NCBI GenBank assembly: GCA_032622095.1
Contig: CP136067.1
Location: forward strand, 75,914,705-75,978,704
Reading direction: 5' to 3'
Source: Siphonodentalium dalli
Lineage: Eukaryota; Mollusca; Scaphopoda; Gadilida; Siphonodentaliidae
Length of the DNA stretch: 64,000 nucleotides
The translations under genes and the position numbers were made by a program. Within the stretch, counting starts at the first letter, position 1. Each line of letters begins with the position of its first letter. Below, in pieces: positions 46,371 to 57,026 of this stretch. The notes beneath the pieces were generated by a model. The model was given only the letters and a program-made list of their open reading frames with translations. It was not told the origin of the DNA and searched no databases.

Positions 46371-47552
46371 TCAGCTTGGAATAAAAGGGAATGACTTATT
46401 AATATACAGATGGTCTGTCTCTGTACAAATATATAATAAATGTAATTGTAGATTCTCTTCTTATTTTGTTGTTTAAAATAGCACAACGTCAGTGGTCCAA
46501 TCTTAGTTGACAAGACACCACAGACATGACAAGATTGTGAAGGGCGCAAGTATATTATAGGCATCTCCAATGAGCGCCTATCTAGTTTTGTCCAGGTTGA
46601 TTAGCCATGATCTCTCGACAATTATGGGTTATAACACGCTCATATTAACGTTCTTGTTGGAATGGAAATAAGCGTCCATGCTAATCAACATGAGCATGCT
46701 TAATATCACACTAACATTCCCTTTATGATGCGAATTAGTACAACGTCTTTCAGTGGTGTACGTTAAGCGAGACCATTGATTCACTGTTCTGTACACACCA
46801 TTTGAACCATTATTATAGTTTTATCCGCGCCAAATTCAAGAATGCTTATAGTCTTCAATTTATTCTTAAATATTATGGTCGGAGAGTTGGAAATTTAAAT
46901 GTATTATTCACCAAACATTTACGAAATTTCTGTTTGCATGCGACTCGGTGCCTAATTTATCACGGCATTGCTATTATGTGCGAAATAGTTTTATAGCACA
47001 GTGGTATATCAGGAGGTCCGGTGCATGTGTTTATTTGATCGTTTATTACTTCGATTGACAACTCTTTTAACACTTAATTTCAAGATGCCTCATAGTTTTG
47101 TCAAACGCATATATATGTTTGTTTCTATTTCCCTTTAATTTGTTGCATTCATCTTATGGGCACAGCGAACGTCTCTGGTCTCTGTGGTGGTCATCGTCAA
47201 TATGTATCCGGGGCATGTAGAGTGATATAATAAGACTGAGAGGCTTATTCATTCAGTCGAGTGTATAGCTTTCCAACTCTCCGTCTGATGAACTGTATAA
47301 AAATGAGTTGTTTATTGCTTACTGAATACCCAATTAAAGCCATACATAGTTTTTTAAACAATCACAAATTCAAATTGGTATAGAATCCAATTATAAGATT
47401 ATTACCAACACATATGAAGGACATAACAAAAGCTCCATGAATTTAGTTCCCAGTTCCTTATTCAGCTCCTTATTCAAATCTTTTTAGTTCCCAGTTCCCT
47501 GTTCCTTATTCAGCTCCTTATTCAAATTCAACCTCCGATTCGAGAAATTCGA
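46371..47552. other. No gene recognised (inside the 5.5-kb element)
   Basis: AT-rich. A small CAGTTCC..TTATTCAGCTCC tandem repeat lies at 47450-47525. Confidence 0.5.
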
Positions 47553-48860
47553 CGGAATGGCGACTAGAATGATCAAATTTTGAGTATAGCCACCCTAGAA
47601 GCAAATCTCTGTCAAAAAATGGGCGTAAGTGGAGCCTGAATTCCAAGCGGGCCTTAAAATGTTGCCAAATTCCAGATTGTGAAAGATCTATGACATTGGT
47701 GGCCACTTTTGTGGTGAATTCGTCCATAACCACCCTAGTGGCAAATAAATGTCATGAAATTACCCGGCCAGCCCATTATACCCGGCCACAAATTGGGCGT
47801 AAGTGGAGCCTGGAACCAAACGGACCCTAAAATGTTGCTAAATTCCACATTGTGAGAGGTCTATGTCATTGGTGGCCCCGTTTGATATGTATTCATCCAT
47901 AGCCAGCCTAGAGGCATATCTCTGTCTACAAACTACCCAGCTAGCCCATTATACCCGGCCACAAATTGGGCGTAAGTAAATCCTGGAATCCAGATGGACC
48001 ATAAAATGTTACTAAATTATCGATTGAGACACAGGTCTATGCTGTTGTCGTGCACAGCCGCAATCGGCCAGACAACCACAAGGCGTTTAATTAGTCTGAA
48101 AAAAAACTGTCAGATCACATGATAATCCACTTCATGACACAGTAGTTGCCAGTTTTTCTTGAATCGCTACATGTCTTATATATAGCACACTCGTATGGAC
48201 GATAGCCGGTCTATGTCCTCTTATGCTTTGCCATACTCCGTATATGACTGAATTCTTTCTGACGAACGTCACACTTGTATGGACGATCGCCGGTCTTTGT
48301 CCTCTTATGCTTTGCCAGACTCCAGATATGACTGAATTCCTTCTGATACACGTCACACTTGTATGGACGATCGCCGGTGTTCGTCCTCTTACGCATTGTC
48401 AGACTCCATATATAACTGAATTCCTTCTGATACACGTCACACTCGTATGGACGATCGCCGGTGTTCGTCCTCTTATGCATTGTCAGACTCCATATATGAC
48501 AGAATTCCTTCTCATACACGTCACATTCGTATGGACGATCGCCGGTGTTCGTCCTCTTGTGCATTGTCAGACTCCATATATAACTGAATTCCTTCTCATA
48601 CACGTCACTCTCGTATGGACGATCGTCGGTGTTCGTCCTCTGATGCATCATTATCAGACTCCACATATGACTGAATTCCTTCTCATACACGTCACACTCG
48701 TATGGATGATCGCCGGTGTTCCTCTTATGCATTGTCAAACTCCAATTTGTGGTCGGGTACAATGGGTTGGCCGGGTACTTTTATGACATAGATTTACCTC
48801 TAGGGTGCCTATACACAAAATTTGATCATTCTAGTCGCCATTTTTTCTTTTTTAGATTGA
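47553..48860. mobile_element. TIR element carrying a zinc-finger-derived array
   Basis: ATGGCGACTAGAATGATCAA, CACCCTAGA and the TACCCGGCCA-type block on the left (47555-47660) are inverted at 48752-48845. The left part also contains three ~175-bp tandem units marked by ATTGGGCGTAAGT (near 47620, 47790 and 47965). The zinc-finger-like array occupies 48180-48762. It is nested in the 5.5-kb element. Confidence 0.6.
48180..48762 (-). pseudogene. 84-bp tandem array of ligand-less C2H2 zinc-finger units
   Basis: The minus frame 48762-48211 (183 codons) is six to seven units of the form RPYECDVYEKEFSHIWSLTM then HKRTNTGD. Spacing, aromatic and hydrophobic core residues and the TG..RPY linker are those of Kruppel-type C2H2 fingers. 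In every unit, however, the second Cys is Tyr (Arg in the last) and the second His is Asn or Lys (HKRTNTG, HKRTKTG). Zinc binding is therefore not expected. Because all units share the losses, the array was probably amplified from an already mutated finger. The frame is otherwise open. Confidence 0.7.
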
Positions 48861-49149
48861 ACTTGATTAAAAAAATTAAAATGACGAAAATGATCAAAAT
48901 GTGTACGAAGCGCATTTATAATAAGGTGCATATGCCTCTAGAGGACAAAGGGGCCACATGGTCCTCTGATGGTGTATGGAGGCTCCCGAAGGGAACCTGT
49001 TATAACTAGTTTAAAATATGGATGTTTAAAATGATAATAATACTAATTATCCACTCAGTTACAGAGAGACATCACTATTTTGTGTAGTCTTATCTAATGT
49101 GATATTTTGATTTGGGAAATAGTACACTATGTGTGGCTTCAACACCCAT
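48861..49149. other. No gene recognised
   Basis: Short A-rich stretch following the zinc-finger-carrying element. Confidence 0.5.
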
Positions 49150-50085
49150 CTTTATTCCGGGGATGTCCATGTGCTTCTACTGTGTGTGGGCGGGAACGAA
49201 TAGACACTGCCAAAAAAGATTTTCTATTAAGAAAATATTTCTTCATTTGAGATTTCTTTTTTTATTTTAAGAAAACGTTATTCACATTTATCACCTATTT
49301 TATTTAGAATTGTTTTCTAGAATTAAGAGAAACATTCTAGCTTATAAGAACACATATTAGAGAGCAAGAATTGTGTGTTTATGTTTTAGAAAGTGATCAG
49401 TGAAAGTGATACGATATTTTTCTGATTTAAAACAAAAAGTTTTGGAGAGTAAGAAATGTTTTCTTGTGTTAGAAAAAGTGATAATGCGGTTCTTCATTCC
49501 GGGGATGTCCATGTGCTTCTACTGCGTGTGGGCGGAACGAATAGACACTGCCAAAAAAGATTTTCTATTAAGAAAATATTTCTTCCTTTGAGATTTATTT
49601 TTTTATTTTAAGAAATAATATTCTTAGAACACGTTTAGAAAACGTTATTCACATATATTTACATACTAAGTGTTGTCATCACTAAATCCAGCATTCTGAT
49701 TGGTCGGCGCCCACGTGGCTAGTTGCAGTTATTTCTCGGTGAATGCGCAACGCCTCATAACACCAAGCTCATAACACCATCGATACGTCATTGGGTTTGG
49801 AAAGACGAACGCGTAATGTTTTGGTTACATCTCCATAAAAACAGTCCACATGACAGTTAATCCTTATTTATCACATATTCTTTTATCTAGAATTGTTTTC
49901 TAGAATTAAGAGAAACATTCCAACTTATAAGAACACATATTAGAGAGCATGAATTTTGTGCTTATGTTTTAGAAAGTGATCAGTGAAAGCGATACGATTT
50001 TTTTCTGATATTTGAAAAAAGTTTTGGAAAGTAAGAAATGTTTTCTTGTGTTAGAAAAAGTGATAATGTGATTTCGTTCCTGATT
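49150..50085 (+). repeat. Tandem duplication, ~345-bp unit, second copy interrupted
   Basis: ATTCCGGGGATGTCCATGTG occurs at about 49153 and 49497. AGAATTGTTTTCTAGAATTA and AGTAAGAAATGTTTTCTTGT recur in the same order. The second copy holds an extra ~200 bp (about 49660-49865), beginning ACTAAGTGTTGTCATCAC, that is absent from copy 1 and has no coding content. Confidence 0.85.
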
Positions 50086-50423
50086 TTAGAAAAAAAGGTT
50101 TTATAGAACAAGAATAAAACACCTATAAGAAATGCATGACATGATCTAATCTAATAAGAAAATAAAAACGTTTGTTATCACCCAACCAGACCAGACCATA
50201 TCTTCAAGAAGACAACAGGAATAACTAACATTATCCCAAATATTCCCCTGTATATCATGCAATTATATTTACGTAGAAAGTGTTTTTAACGAAAATTATT
50301 TTATTAAGTCTTTTACTTAAATAAGAAAATATTTTTTTCTCAATATAGAAACCTGCTTTTTTAACTAAGAAAAACTATCAAAAATCATAAAGCAACATTT
50401 TCGTGGGTCACTCCCAAAAAAAT

Positions 50424-50895
50424 AAGCGCAATTAGATATTCCTTATTGAACTTCTATGTAATAAGATCTTCTCTTATTGCGTGTAACCTGAATTAGATTT
50501 TCCATTATTGTGCTTAAGCTCAATTAGGGATTGCACTTAAGTGCAATAAGATGTTAGTTACTTATTGCGCTTGAGCATAATTACATCCTTATTGTGCTTA
50601 AGTGCAATTAATATCTCCCTCTGCAAATAGTAGAATCCAAATAGGTCTGCATGTGGACAAGTCACCAGGTCACCAATAAACTATACCCATTGCACTATGG
50701 ACTACACCATTTGAATTACAGGGAGTTTATGGAAGCGCAATAAGGAAGATTTTTAATTGCACTTAAGTGCAATTAGCTCTTATTGCGCTTAAGCACAATA
50801 AGAATAGTCCTTATTGCACATAAGAGCTATCATATCTTCCCTTATTGCGCTTAAAAATGCAACTAGAGATTCTTTATGGCGCTTAAGCTCAATTA
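50424..50895. repeat. Cluster of dyad motifs built on TTGCGCTTAAGTGCAA
   Basis: At least eight imperfect dyads around CTTAAG, flanked by TTATTG/CAATAA or CAATTA, occur near 50510, 50540, 50565, 50592, 50760, 50785, 50845 and 50880, with half-sites between. Spacing is irregular, so it is not a simple tandem array. Confidence 0.7.
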
Positions 50896-51243
50896 TCTAT
50901 TAAATGTCAATTGGCTTCCCATATGTATATAAAGGGGCCATTTGCATGCGAAGTCAGAAATGCAATATAAATTGAAGAAATCAATTTATTTTATTTCAAT
51001 TATTAATGAGATACAGAACAGTTATCTGCACATAATGTGTTTTATAGTTACAAATAGTTATTTGTACACGATTCACAATATAATGAGTAGCTCACAGAAT
51101 TTGGACATATATGTTTGACTCCAACAGATCATCAAATACATAGAGTGTCCATTTATTTGCGATGTACATGTATACTATTTTGAATCACTCAAATCATGAT
51201 TGCGTTCACTGAAACGGATACAATTAATTTCTTCTTTGTCATA

Positions 51244-51470
51244 TTCTACGTATTACCCCCCGGGGGTGATGGGTGTGGTCGGGGGTATCTATGTGGTATT
51301 TGGGGCGGGCCATCCACCCATGCCGTCAAATCGGTCGAAATCCTTACCGTTCTCGAAAATGGTCCGTACCCCATTTTCACCGCCGGGGGTGATGGGTGGG
51401 GGTCGGGGTGTTTCTAGGTGGTATTTGGGCGGGCCACCCACCCATGCCGTCAAATCGGCCGAAAGCGACA
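51244..51470 (-). repeat. Right inverted end of the 5.5-kb element
   Basis: Inverted relative of 46040-46370. About 45 bp of extra A-rich sequence separate it from the terminal GTCATGTTCG. Confidence 0.8.
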
Positions 51471-51516
51471 TTTTTGAAAATAAGGAATAGGGAATAAGTT
51501 CCAATTGTCATGTTCG

Positions 51517-51890
51517 TTAAGAACGAGAGTAGATCAGCGGAGTTCAGTGTGCTGCAGAACATTAACTGTCATTCGAAGAATTTAATATATGCATTGCTAT
51601 GTGAGCTGTGTGGTGGGGCCGTGTGTACCGGGGAAACAGAACGTCGTTTGGTGGACAGGTTCGAGGAGCATGATATAGGCATCATACTACATGATTATAA
51701 ACCGATATACGACCATTTTAATTCGGCAGGACATAGTGGTGTGACGAATCTGAAGGTGGCAGTGTTGGAGTTGGTGAATGGTGGGAAACTGGAGCGACTT
51801 ATTCGGGAAGACATGTGGATGAGAAAGCTGGGGACACGCGAGGGGAATGGTTTTAACAAGAAGACGAGTAACACCACACCTATATTTTGA
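51517..51890 (+). pseudogene. Penelope-like GIY-YIG endonuclease domain
   Basis: It restarts at the second copy of the target duplication (VKNE) and reads SRSAEFSVLQNINCHSKNLI, YALLCELCGGAVCTGETERR with RFEEH, then PIYDHFNSAGHSG, VLELVNGGKLERLIREDMWM and KLGTREGNGFNKK. In GIY-YIG enzymes the YALxC..xxxxGET strand pair, the Arg of ERRLVDRF, the His of EH and the Glu of REDMW form the active site, and all are present. It nicks DNA for target-primed reverse transcription. The frame ends at 51890. The domain looks intact but is cut off from its reverse transcriptase. Confidence 0.85.
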
Positions 51891-52041
51891 TATAATAATT
51901 ATGTAAATTCCACATCGCCATCGCTGGCGTTTCCATGGACATCGCAGCGTCGTGTGTACTACGTCACCGTAATAACTGACCTGGTTCATTCTGTAATTGA
52001 TTGCTGTACTGTGAAGATGTAGTTCTAATATTTCGACTGTC

Positions 52042-52068
52042 CTGATGAAGGTCCAGCTCGGGCCGAAA
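52042..52068 (+). ncRNA. Hammerhead-ribozyme-like core in Penelope 3' region
   Basis: CTGATGA (52042-52048) and GAAA (52065-52068) enclose a 5-bp stem GGTCC/GGGCC (one G-U pair) with an AGCTC loop, the conserved hammerhead core and stem II. AAC after the GAAA start and GTT at 52091-52094 could form a 3-bp stem III, and ACTG/CAGT a stem I, though stem I does not abut the core cleanly. Hammerheads are known in Penelope-like terminal repeats. This copy may be inactive. Confidence 0.5.
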
Positions 52069-52114
52069 ACTTGACATTAAAGAGTTATAATGTTACAGTT
52101 TATCAAAACATATA

Positions 52115-52880
52115 AGTCCAAACATGATGAACTATCGCAAATATAACATGAGTAAATGACCATTTATTGGACCAAAATATTTGAAATGACGAGGATTTTC
52201 TTACAGAATTGCATGTTTTGATCGAAAAAGGTGTAAATTTCAACTTTGGACATTGTGTTGGTAATTGCAGTTACAGTATTTAGAAATGTGATAAAATAGT
52301 GTCCTTTATAGATTACCATCCAAATTATATCGCATGTTTATCACAAAAAAAAAAATTCATGATATTTGGGGTGAGGGGTAACATAATCCAAATTTCTAAA
52401 ATATGGTTACAAAATTTGTCCGATATGTTGTATGTTTTGTTTGCAGTATACATTTCCAACATTTTTAAGATCTTAATCTTTGATCTACACTGAAACAGTT
52501 TTGAGAAATTGTCCGTTTGTTATTCCGAAATAATTGAAAAGAGATTGATTTTATGACAAAATTTAATGTTTTTGGTCCAAAAAGTGATAATTTCAAATTT
52601 GGTCAGCCTGGGTTGCTACTATCTTCAAAATATGACAATGTCGGGTGGAATGAAGGCTTTATTAGGCATGTGCCAGTTGGAACGCCATGGTGAAATAATG
52701 ATTGAATTTGGCAGCCATCTTGGATTTATACTGGAAACAAGGGTTAATATTGATCAGAAACCTGTTTCTAGTTCACTTTCTGAAAGAGCACACATAACCT
52801 GACATAATATAAAAAAATGGCACTTTTGGCCAGTCCGTTCCAATATGATAACAATTTGTCGCTAAGTCACTACACTACAG
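52115..52880 (+). repeat. Right arm, outer part, of the 12-kb inverted repeat
   Basis: Inverted partner of 40936-41700, directly continuing the interrupted arm after the second TCAAAACATATA. Confidence 0.8.
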
Positions 52881-53188
52881 TGCGTGGGAGGAGCAACAAC
52901 TCTAAAACTGCGTAAAATTATCATTTAAAGGGACCGGAGGCATTCGCAAGTCTGCGGGCGCATCAGCACTAAACTGTAGAGCACGGGGAATTATTTGTGG
53001 TTAAATTGATGAAGTTCGGCGTTACATTTATACTTGTTGGTGATAGTTGTCTTACAGACTTTTATATTTTTATTAATGTGGTTTCTCTCTCCCTTGTTCT
53101 GTTTAAAACATATATTTGATTATTCTGATCAATAAAAATGCCCACCCTATTCAACAGAATCAACACAAACTGTAAACAATTATGGATA

Positions 53189-53292
53189 GAATGTTGTTAT
53201 GGAGGATAGGCGGCCATGTTAGTGACACCACAACGTTTGTGAAATCCCGAATGGGGCACAAAAACGGCCGTCACAACTCCATAACAACATTC
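53189..53292. mobile_element. MITE, 104 bp
   Basis: GAATGTTGTTATGGAG (53189-53204) is inverted at 53277-53292 (CTCCATAACAACATTC), with a second inverted GGCC..GTGAC / GTCAC..GGCC-like pair inside. ATA flanks both ends, a possible 3-bp or TA duplication. Confidence 0.8.
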
Positions 53293-53550
53293 ATATGTGC
53301 TATAATCATGAACTAAGAACTTCATTATATGGGAAATTAATGGTTCATAATAATGTGATATCTTGTGTTGCCTATCCCGTTTTGCACGTTGAGCCCACCA
53401 GAAGTCTATTTGTTTTACCGTTAATGTTTATGTAAATGTTGATTTGTTTTTCGGTGTGAACATATATCTCTGTGCCACATGTTTCACACATACAACCCTT
53501 TCTACTTCAGATTCAGTTTAATTCATCTACCATATACATGGCTTTAAGAA

Positions 53551-53931
53551 TCTCATATATATTTTTGAAGACCTCTGTCTGTCTGTATGTCTGTATGTAT
53601 GTCATTTATACAAATCTACGATTCTCGACCGATCGGGACGAAACTTGGTACGTGTGTGTAGTTTGACCAGGTGGTCGTCGTTGTCGTATTGGCGAGCCCG
53701 TGCGGCGCCCGCTTCGCGCATGCGCAGACGATATCTCGGAAACGGGTGGAGCTATCGACTTGAAATTTGCTATGTAAATGTATCTTGCCCCGGATACGAA
53801 TTTTATCGGGTCGCCGAGCCCGTGTGACGCCAGCTTCGCGCATGCGCAAACCAGATCTCGGAAACGGGTGGAGCTATCGACTTGAAATTTGGTTTTTGAA
53901 TAGCCCGGACAACGTCGGGCTCATCGGCTAG
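53551..53931 (+). mobile_element. Non-autonomous Helitron, family A, copy 6
   Basis: A|TCTCATATATATTTTTGAAG start, family A leader, two core units, hairpin AGCCCGGAC-AAC-GTCGGGCT and CATCGGCTAG. Confidence 0.85.
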
Positions 53932-54561
53932 TCTATTATATATTTTGGAAGATCTGTCTGTGTGTGGTGTGTGTGTGTTCGCGATGAACTTGGTATGTTG
54001 GGGTATTTTCGTCCGGGGGGGGTGGCATGGGCCTATTAATTTGTCCGTGCTACGTGACCTTGACCTTGAAATCGGGTCATTTCAATGTCAAACGCCCGAA
54101 TATCACGGGATTTCGATGAAACTTGGTATGTGGGGGTACCTTCGGTCGGGGAGTGGCATAGGCCTATTAATTTGCCCGTGCGACGTGACCTTGACCTCGG
54201 GTCATTTCAAGGTCAAACGCCCGAATATCACGGGATTTCGATGAAACTTGGTATGTGGGGGTACTTTCGTATGGGGAGTCTCATAAGCATATTCATTTGC
54301 CCGTGCGACGTGACCTTGACCTTGAAATCGGGTTACTTTTGTCCACTGAATGTTTTGGACGGGTCAAATCGTGACCCCGACCTGACCTTGACATTCAAAA
54401 TGATCAATTCAAGGTCAAATCGGGTAAAACCGGATGGATTTCGACGGGTACTTTTGTCCGGGCAGTGTTTTGGACGGGTCAAATCGTTACCCCACCTGAC
54501 CGTGACCTTCAAAATGGTCAATTCAAGGTCCAAGCCCGGACGAAGTCGGGTCACCTTCTAG
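53932..54561 (+). mobile_element. Non-autonomous Helitron, family B, copy 3
   Basis: TCTATTATATATTTTGGAAG directly abuts CTAG of the family A copy. It has a GTGT microsatellite, core units with TCAAGGTCA, hairpin CCCGGAC-GAA-GTCGGG and TCACCTTCTAG|T. Confidence 0.85.
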
Positions 54562-54916
54562 TATATATATAAATATGCATAAACATAGAGTCGAAACATA
54601 TCATATTGCTCGCAACCTCAGACGATCAAGATGAGATAATAATTACACAGGAGAGCAATTCGCTCTTTCATGGATGTGGCAAATAGATTAAAGTTTCGAA
54701 TTATATTTGGTTTGCCATTTGAAAGAAGATTGGTAAATTTTCTTATTATGGAAGTTCCATTAAGATTTCTAGATACACTTTTTCTGTTTGATACAGGACA
54801 AGTTCGGATAATTGTGGATAGTGCATGTTGAATGAGTTCTGCCCCTTCCTCTGTATTGGTGCCAACAACTATACCAGTTGGAAATGTACGTGTTGCCTCT
54901 TTCTGAAAGCTGTTAA

Positions 54917-55373
54917 AGGTACTCAATCCGAATTAATGCTCCTAAATTATTATTTCTTTGGCTTCAGGTGTAAAAAATATTTGATTCGAGTCGAGCAACC
55001 CACCCATCAAAGCTCAGAGTGATCAGATATAGATTTTTGAAGTTTGTTATTTCTCGAGATGTGCAATTAAATGTGGCCCAGAAAACGTGGTCATGCGGGT
55101 GGTCTCTGACAAAATTGCGGATGAAGATGGATAACTGTAAAATCAAGTGGTAATACGGCTAAATTTCGTGCTGCTTAAGTAATAATACGGCCATATTTGT
55201 TGAACAAAATGTTGATGAATCACAAGTTATAGGAAATGTGATATCATAGTTGACAGTGGTTAGCATTATTTTGTTGCAAATAATCGATTCTGATAATTAA
55301 AGGGCATTTTGAAGAAATGTTGTTGTTGTTATATCTTGATGATATGGGGACAGTCTGATCAGATTGAGTACCT
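54917..55373. mobile_element. TTAA-flanked MITE, copy 1
   Basis: Termini AGGTACTCAATC and GATTGAGTACCT are flanked by TTAA on both sides (54913-54916 and 55374-55377). The interior shares TAAAAAATATTTGATTCGAG and AGCTCAGAGT with copy 2. A TTAA target fits piggyBac or Kolobok-type transposition. Non-coding. Confidence 0.85.
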
Positions 55374-55377
55374 TTAA

Positions 55378-55911
55378 ATAGCGGCTTAATTCAAATGTCC
55401 AAGGACAGAGAGAGGCAGAATTAAACATAAACTGAATTCCACACTTAATAGACGTGCTGTCTGTCAGTCTCGTGAATGAGCTTATTTATAGCAATGTCAA
55501 AATGTCCTGAAACAATGTGTTTCCGACTGACGACTTGATAAGACCAATTCCATTTTGCTATAGCCAAGTCATAACAAGATTCAAGTAACTATGCTATAGT
55601 CACGGGAAATGTTTGAGCCGATTCCACGATAAACATGAATTGATTACCCGAACGGGAAATCTTAGGATTGTAAGTGACACAAAGCGAAATCGGCTGACAT
55701 GAAACGTCTTCTAAACCATCCCAATCTTGGCCTGGGACATTCATGGCATTTCATGCACCTATACTTTGAAATAAAAAAAGGGACAGATAACTATTAAATT
55801 AGAAATATATTACCTGAGTTATTTTTCCAATGTTATAACAGAGTTCCCCGCGCGCGTCAGAACATCAACACAAAATTTCCAGGTTTTGAATGGGTGGAAT
55901 ATGATCTATGT
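55378..55911. other. No gene recognised
   Basis: AT-rich, no repeat partner seen. Confidence 0.5.
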
Positions 55912-56076
55912 ATTGGATAGATCATCTCAACGAGTGTCTTCATAATTAAGACGGTCGGCGTTTTAGGAGTGATAAACTCTACTCGCGAGCGCGAGCGAGA
56001 AGGGTGTATCACTCCCAAACAAGACGCACACCGGCCGTCTTAATTATGAAGACACGAGTGAGATGATCTATCCAAT
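55912..56076. mobile_element. Fold-back MITE, 165 bp
   Basis: The left arm ATTGGATAGATCATCTCA plus GTCTTCATAATTAAGACGG is inverted at the right end (56020-56076). The centre holds GCGAGCGCGAGCGAG. Confidence 0.85.
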
Positions 56077-57026
56077 TTACAGGATGTATGTATAAACCCA
56101 GTGATAACGGGACGATTAATTAAATTTGTTGCACGGGATTAATATGAACTCGTCAGTGTGCAAGTCATCCTGTCGAAAGTAACCTGATGGACGGTCAACA
56201 GTAAAACGCCCAATTCTGCGATAGTGGCTGGAACAAATATATGAAGATAAGAGAGCTGACCCATCTATATCAGAATTGCTGTGAGCAAAGTTATATTTAA
56301 AACGTATTAAAAGGGACGTGTCTAGAATGTCTCCGTTGAGGTGTAATACTTGGTATTAAAAACGACACCTCCTTTGAATAATTTCCTTAACTTGGGAAAT
56401 TCTATTTGCACCCTCTATCCCCCTGTTGGAAATTTCTAATCGCTAACCGGGCACACCTGTAAGGTTAGGAATTTCCAACTGATGCCAATTTAGTCACGAC
56501 CAATTTCGCACCACTATAAATAGTGGTTGACATATTAAACTTGAAATCATTTGCAACCTATTTTCGATGCGAAATCTCTAACTGATGGTGTGTTATTTTT
56601 ACCAAAGTTTGGGGGGTGGCGTGTCACCGCATCCGTGCGTATATATAACTCATTTCGTCAATGTTTTAATGTTTCTCCAGCCGCAGCATATACATGTAAG
56701 CATGGAGTGCTGTGCGCACTTACTATATTGTTCAGCCCAATAGCAGAACATTCTGCAAAAATATAATTTGTAATAATTAATGCGTGAGAAAACGAAGTGA
56801 CATTGACGAAATTAGTTCAATATACAGCATTTTCATCGAAATTAGTTTGATTTCCCCCCCCCCCTCCATATTCTGTCCCATCCCCCCCCCCCTCCATATT
56901 TCCCCATACAGAAGAATGTCAATTGCAACAAATTCCTGTTGTGGTTAAGAAGGTCGCGCTTGCGTTATGTAATTAAGCAATCAACGGACAACCTGATAAT
57001 CGATCGTGGGTACAACACACACTTAA
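56077..57026. other. No gene recognised
   Basis: Contains C-rich runs at 56852-56895 and a TTTCCAACTG dispersed-repeat fragment near 56470. No supported gene. Confidence 0.5.

Larger units (their letters stand above)
46032..51516. mobile_element. 5.5-kb element with long repeat-containing inverted ends
   Basis: It splits the Penelope ORF. The flanks are TTAAAAACGA (46022-46031) and TTAAGAACGA (51517-51526), a 10-bp target duplication with one change. Termini are CGAACATGAC and GTCATGTTCG. Inside each end lies an inverted block of about two ~157-bp tandem units (46040-46370 and 51244-51470) with ACGGACCATTTTCGAGAACG, GACGGCATGGGTGGGTGG and CCCCACCCATCACCCC. A 9-10 bp duplication with long inverted ends suggests a Mutator-like or fold-back element. 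No transposase was recognised. Confidence 0.65.
45824..52102 (+). mobile_element. Penelope-like element, 5' truncated, with a large nested insertion
   Basis: Flanked by the 12-bp direct repeat TCAAAACATATA (45812-45823 and 52103-52114). The left arm of the palindrome has the single unduplicated site near 41710, which proves the insertion. The left part codes for the linker after a Penelope reverse transcriptase, the right part for the GIY-YIG endonuclease and 3' region. Without the nested element it would be about 0.8 kb, an inactive 3' copy. Confidence 0.8.
40936..52880. mobile_element. Composite 12-kb inverted-repeat structure with nested insertions
   Basis: The left arm 40936-43232 is continuous. 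Its inverted partner is split into 43770-45233, 45628-45823 and 52115-52880 by later insertions. Outer ends are TAGTGTAGTGACTTTAG (left) and CTAAGTCACTACACTA (right). Matching landmarks include GGAACGGACTGGCCAAAAGT, ATGGCCGCCAAATTCAATCA-like blocks and GACAATGAGGTTGTTACATT. Arms are clearly diverged, so the palindrome is old. No convincing target duplication is visible next to the ends. Each arm carries one copy of the same decayed gene pointing outward. Confidence 0.8.

Noticed and set aside
46038-46394. Pro/Gly-rich frames at the G/C-rich block
   Set aside because: Overlapping frames on both strands within the 157-bp tandem units; composition artefact.
48180-48762. Functional C2H2 zinc-finger gene
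   Set aside because: Every unit lacks the second Cys and second His ligand, there is no start context or other domain, and it lies in a nested transposon.
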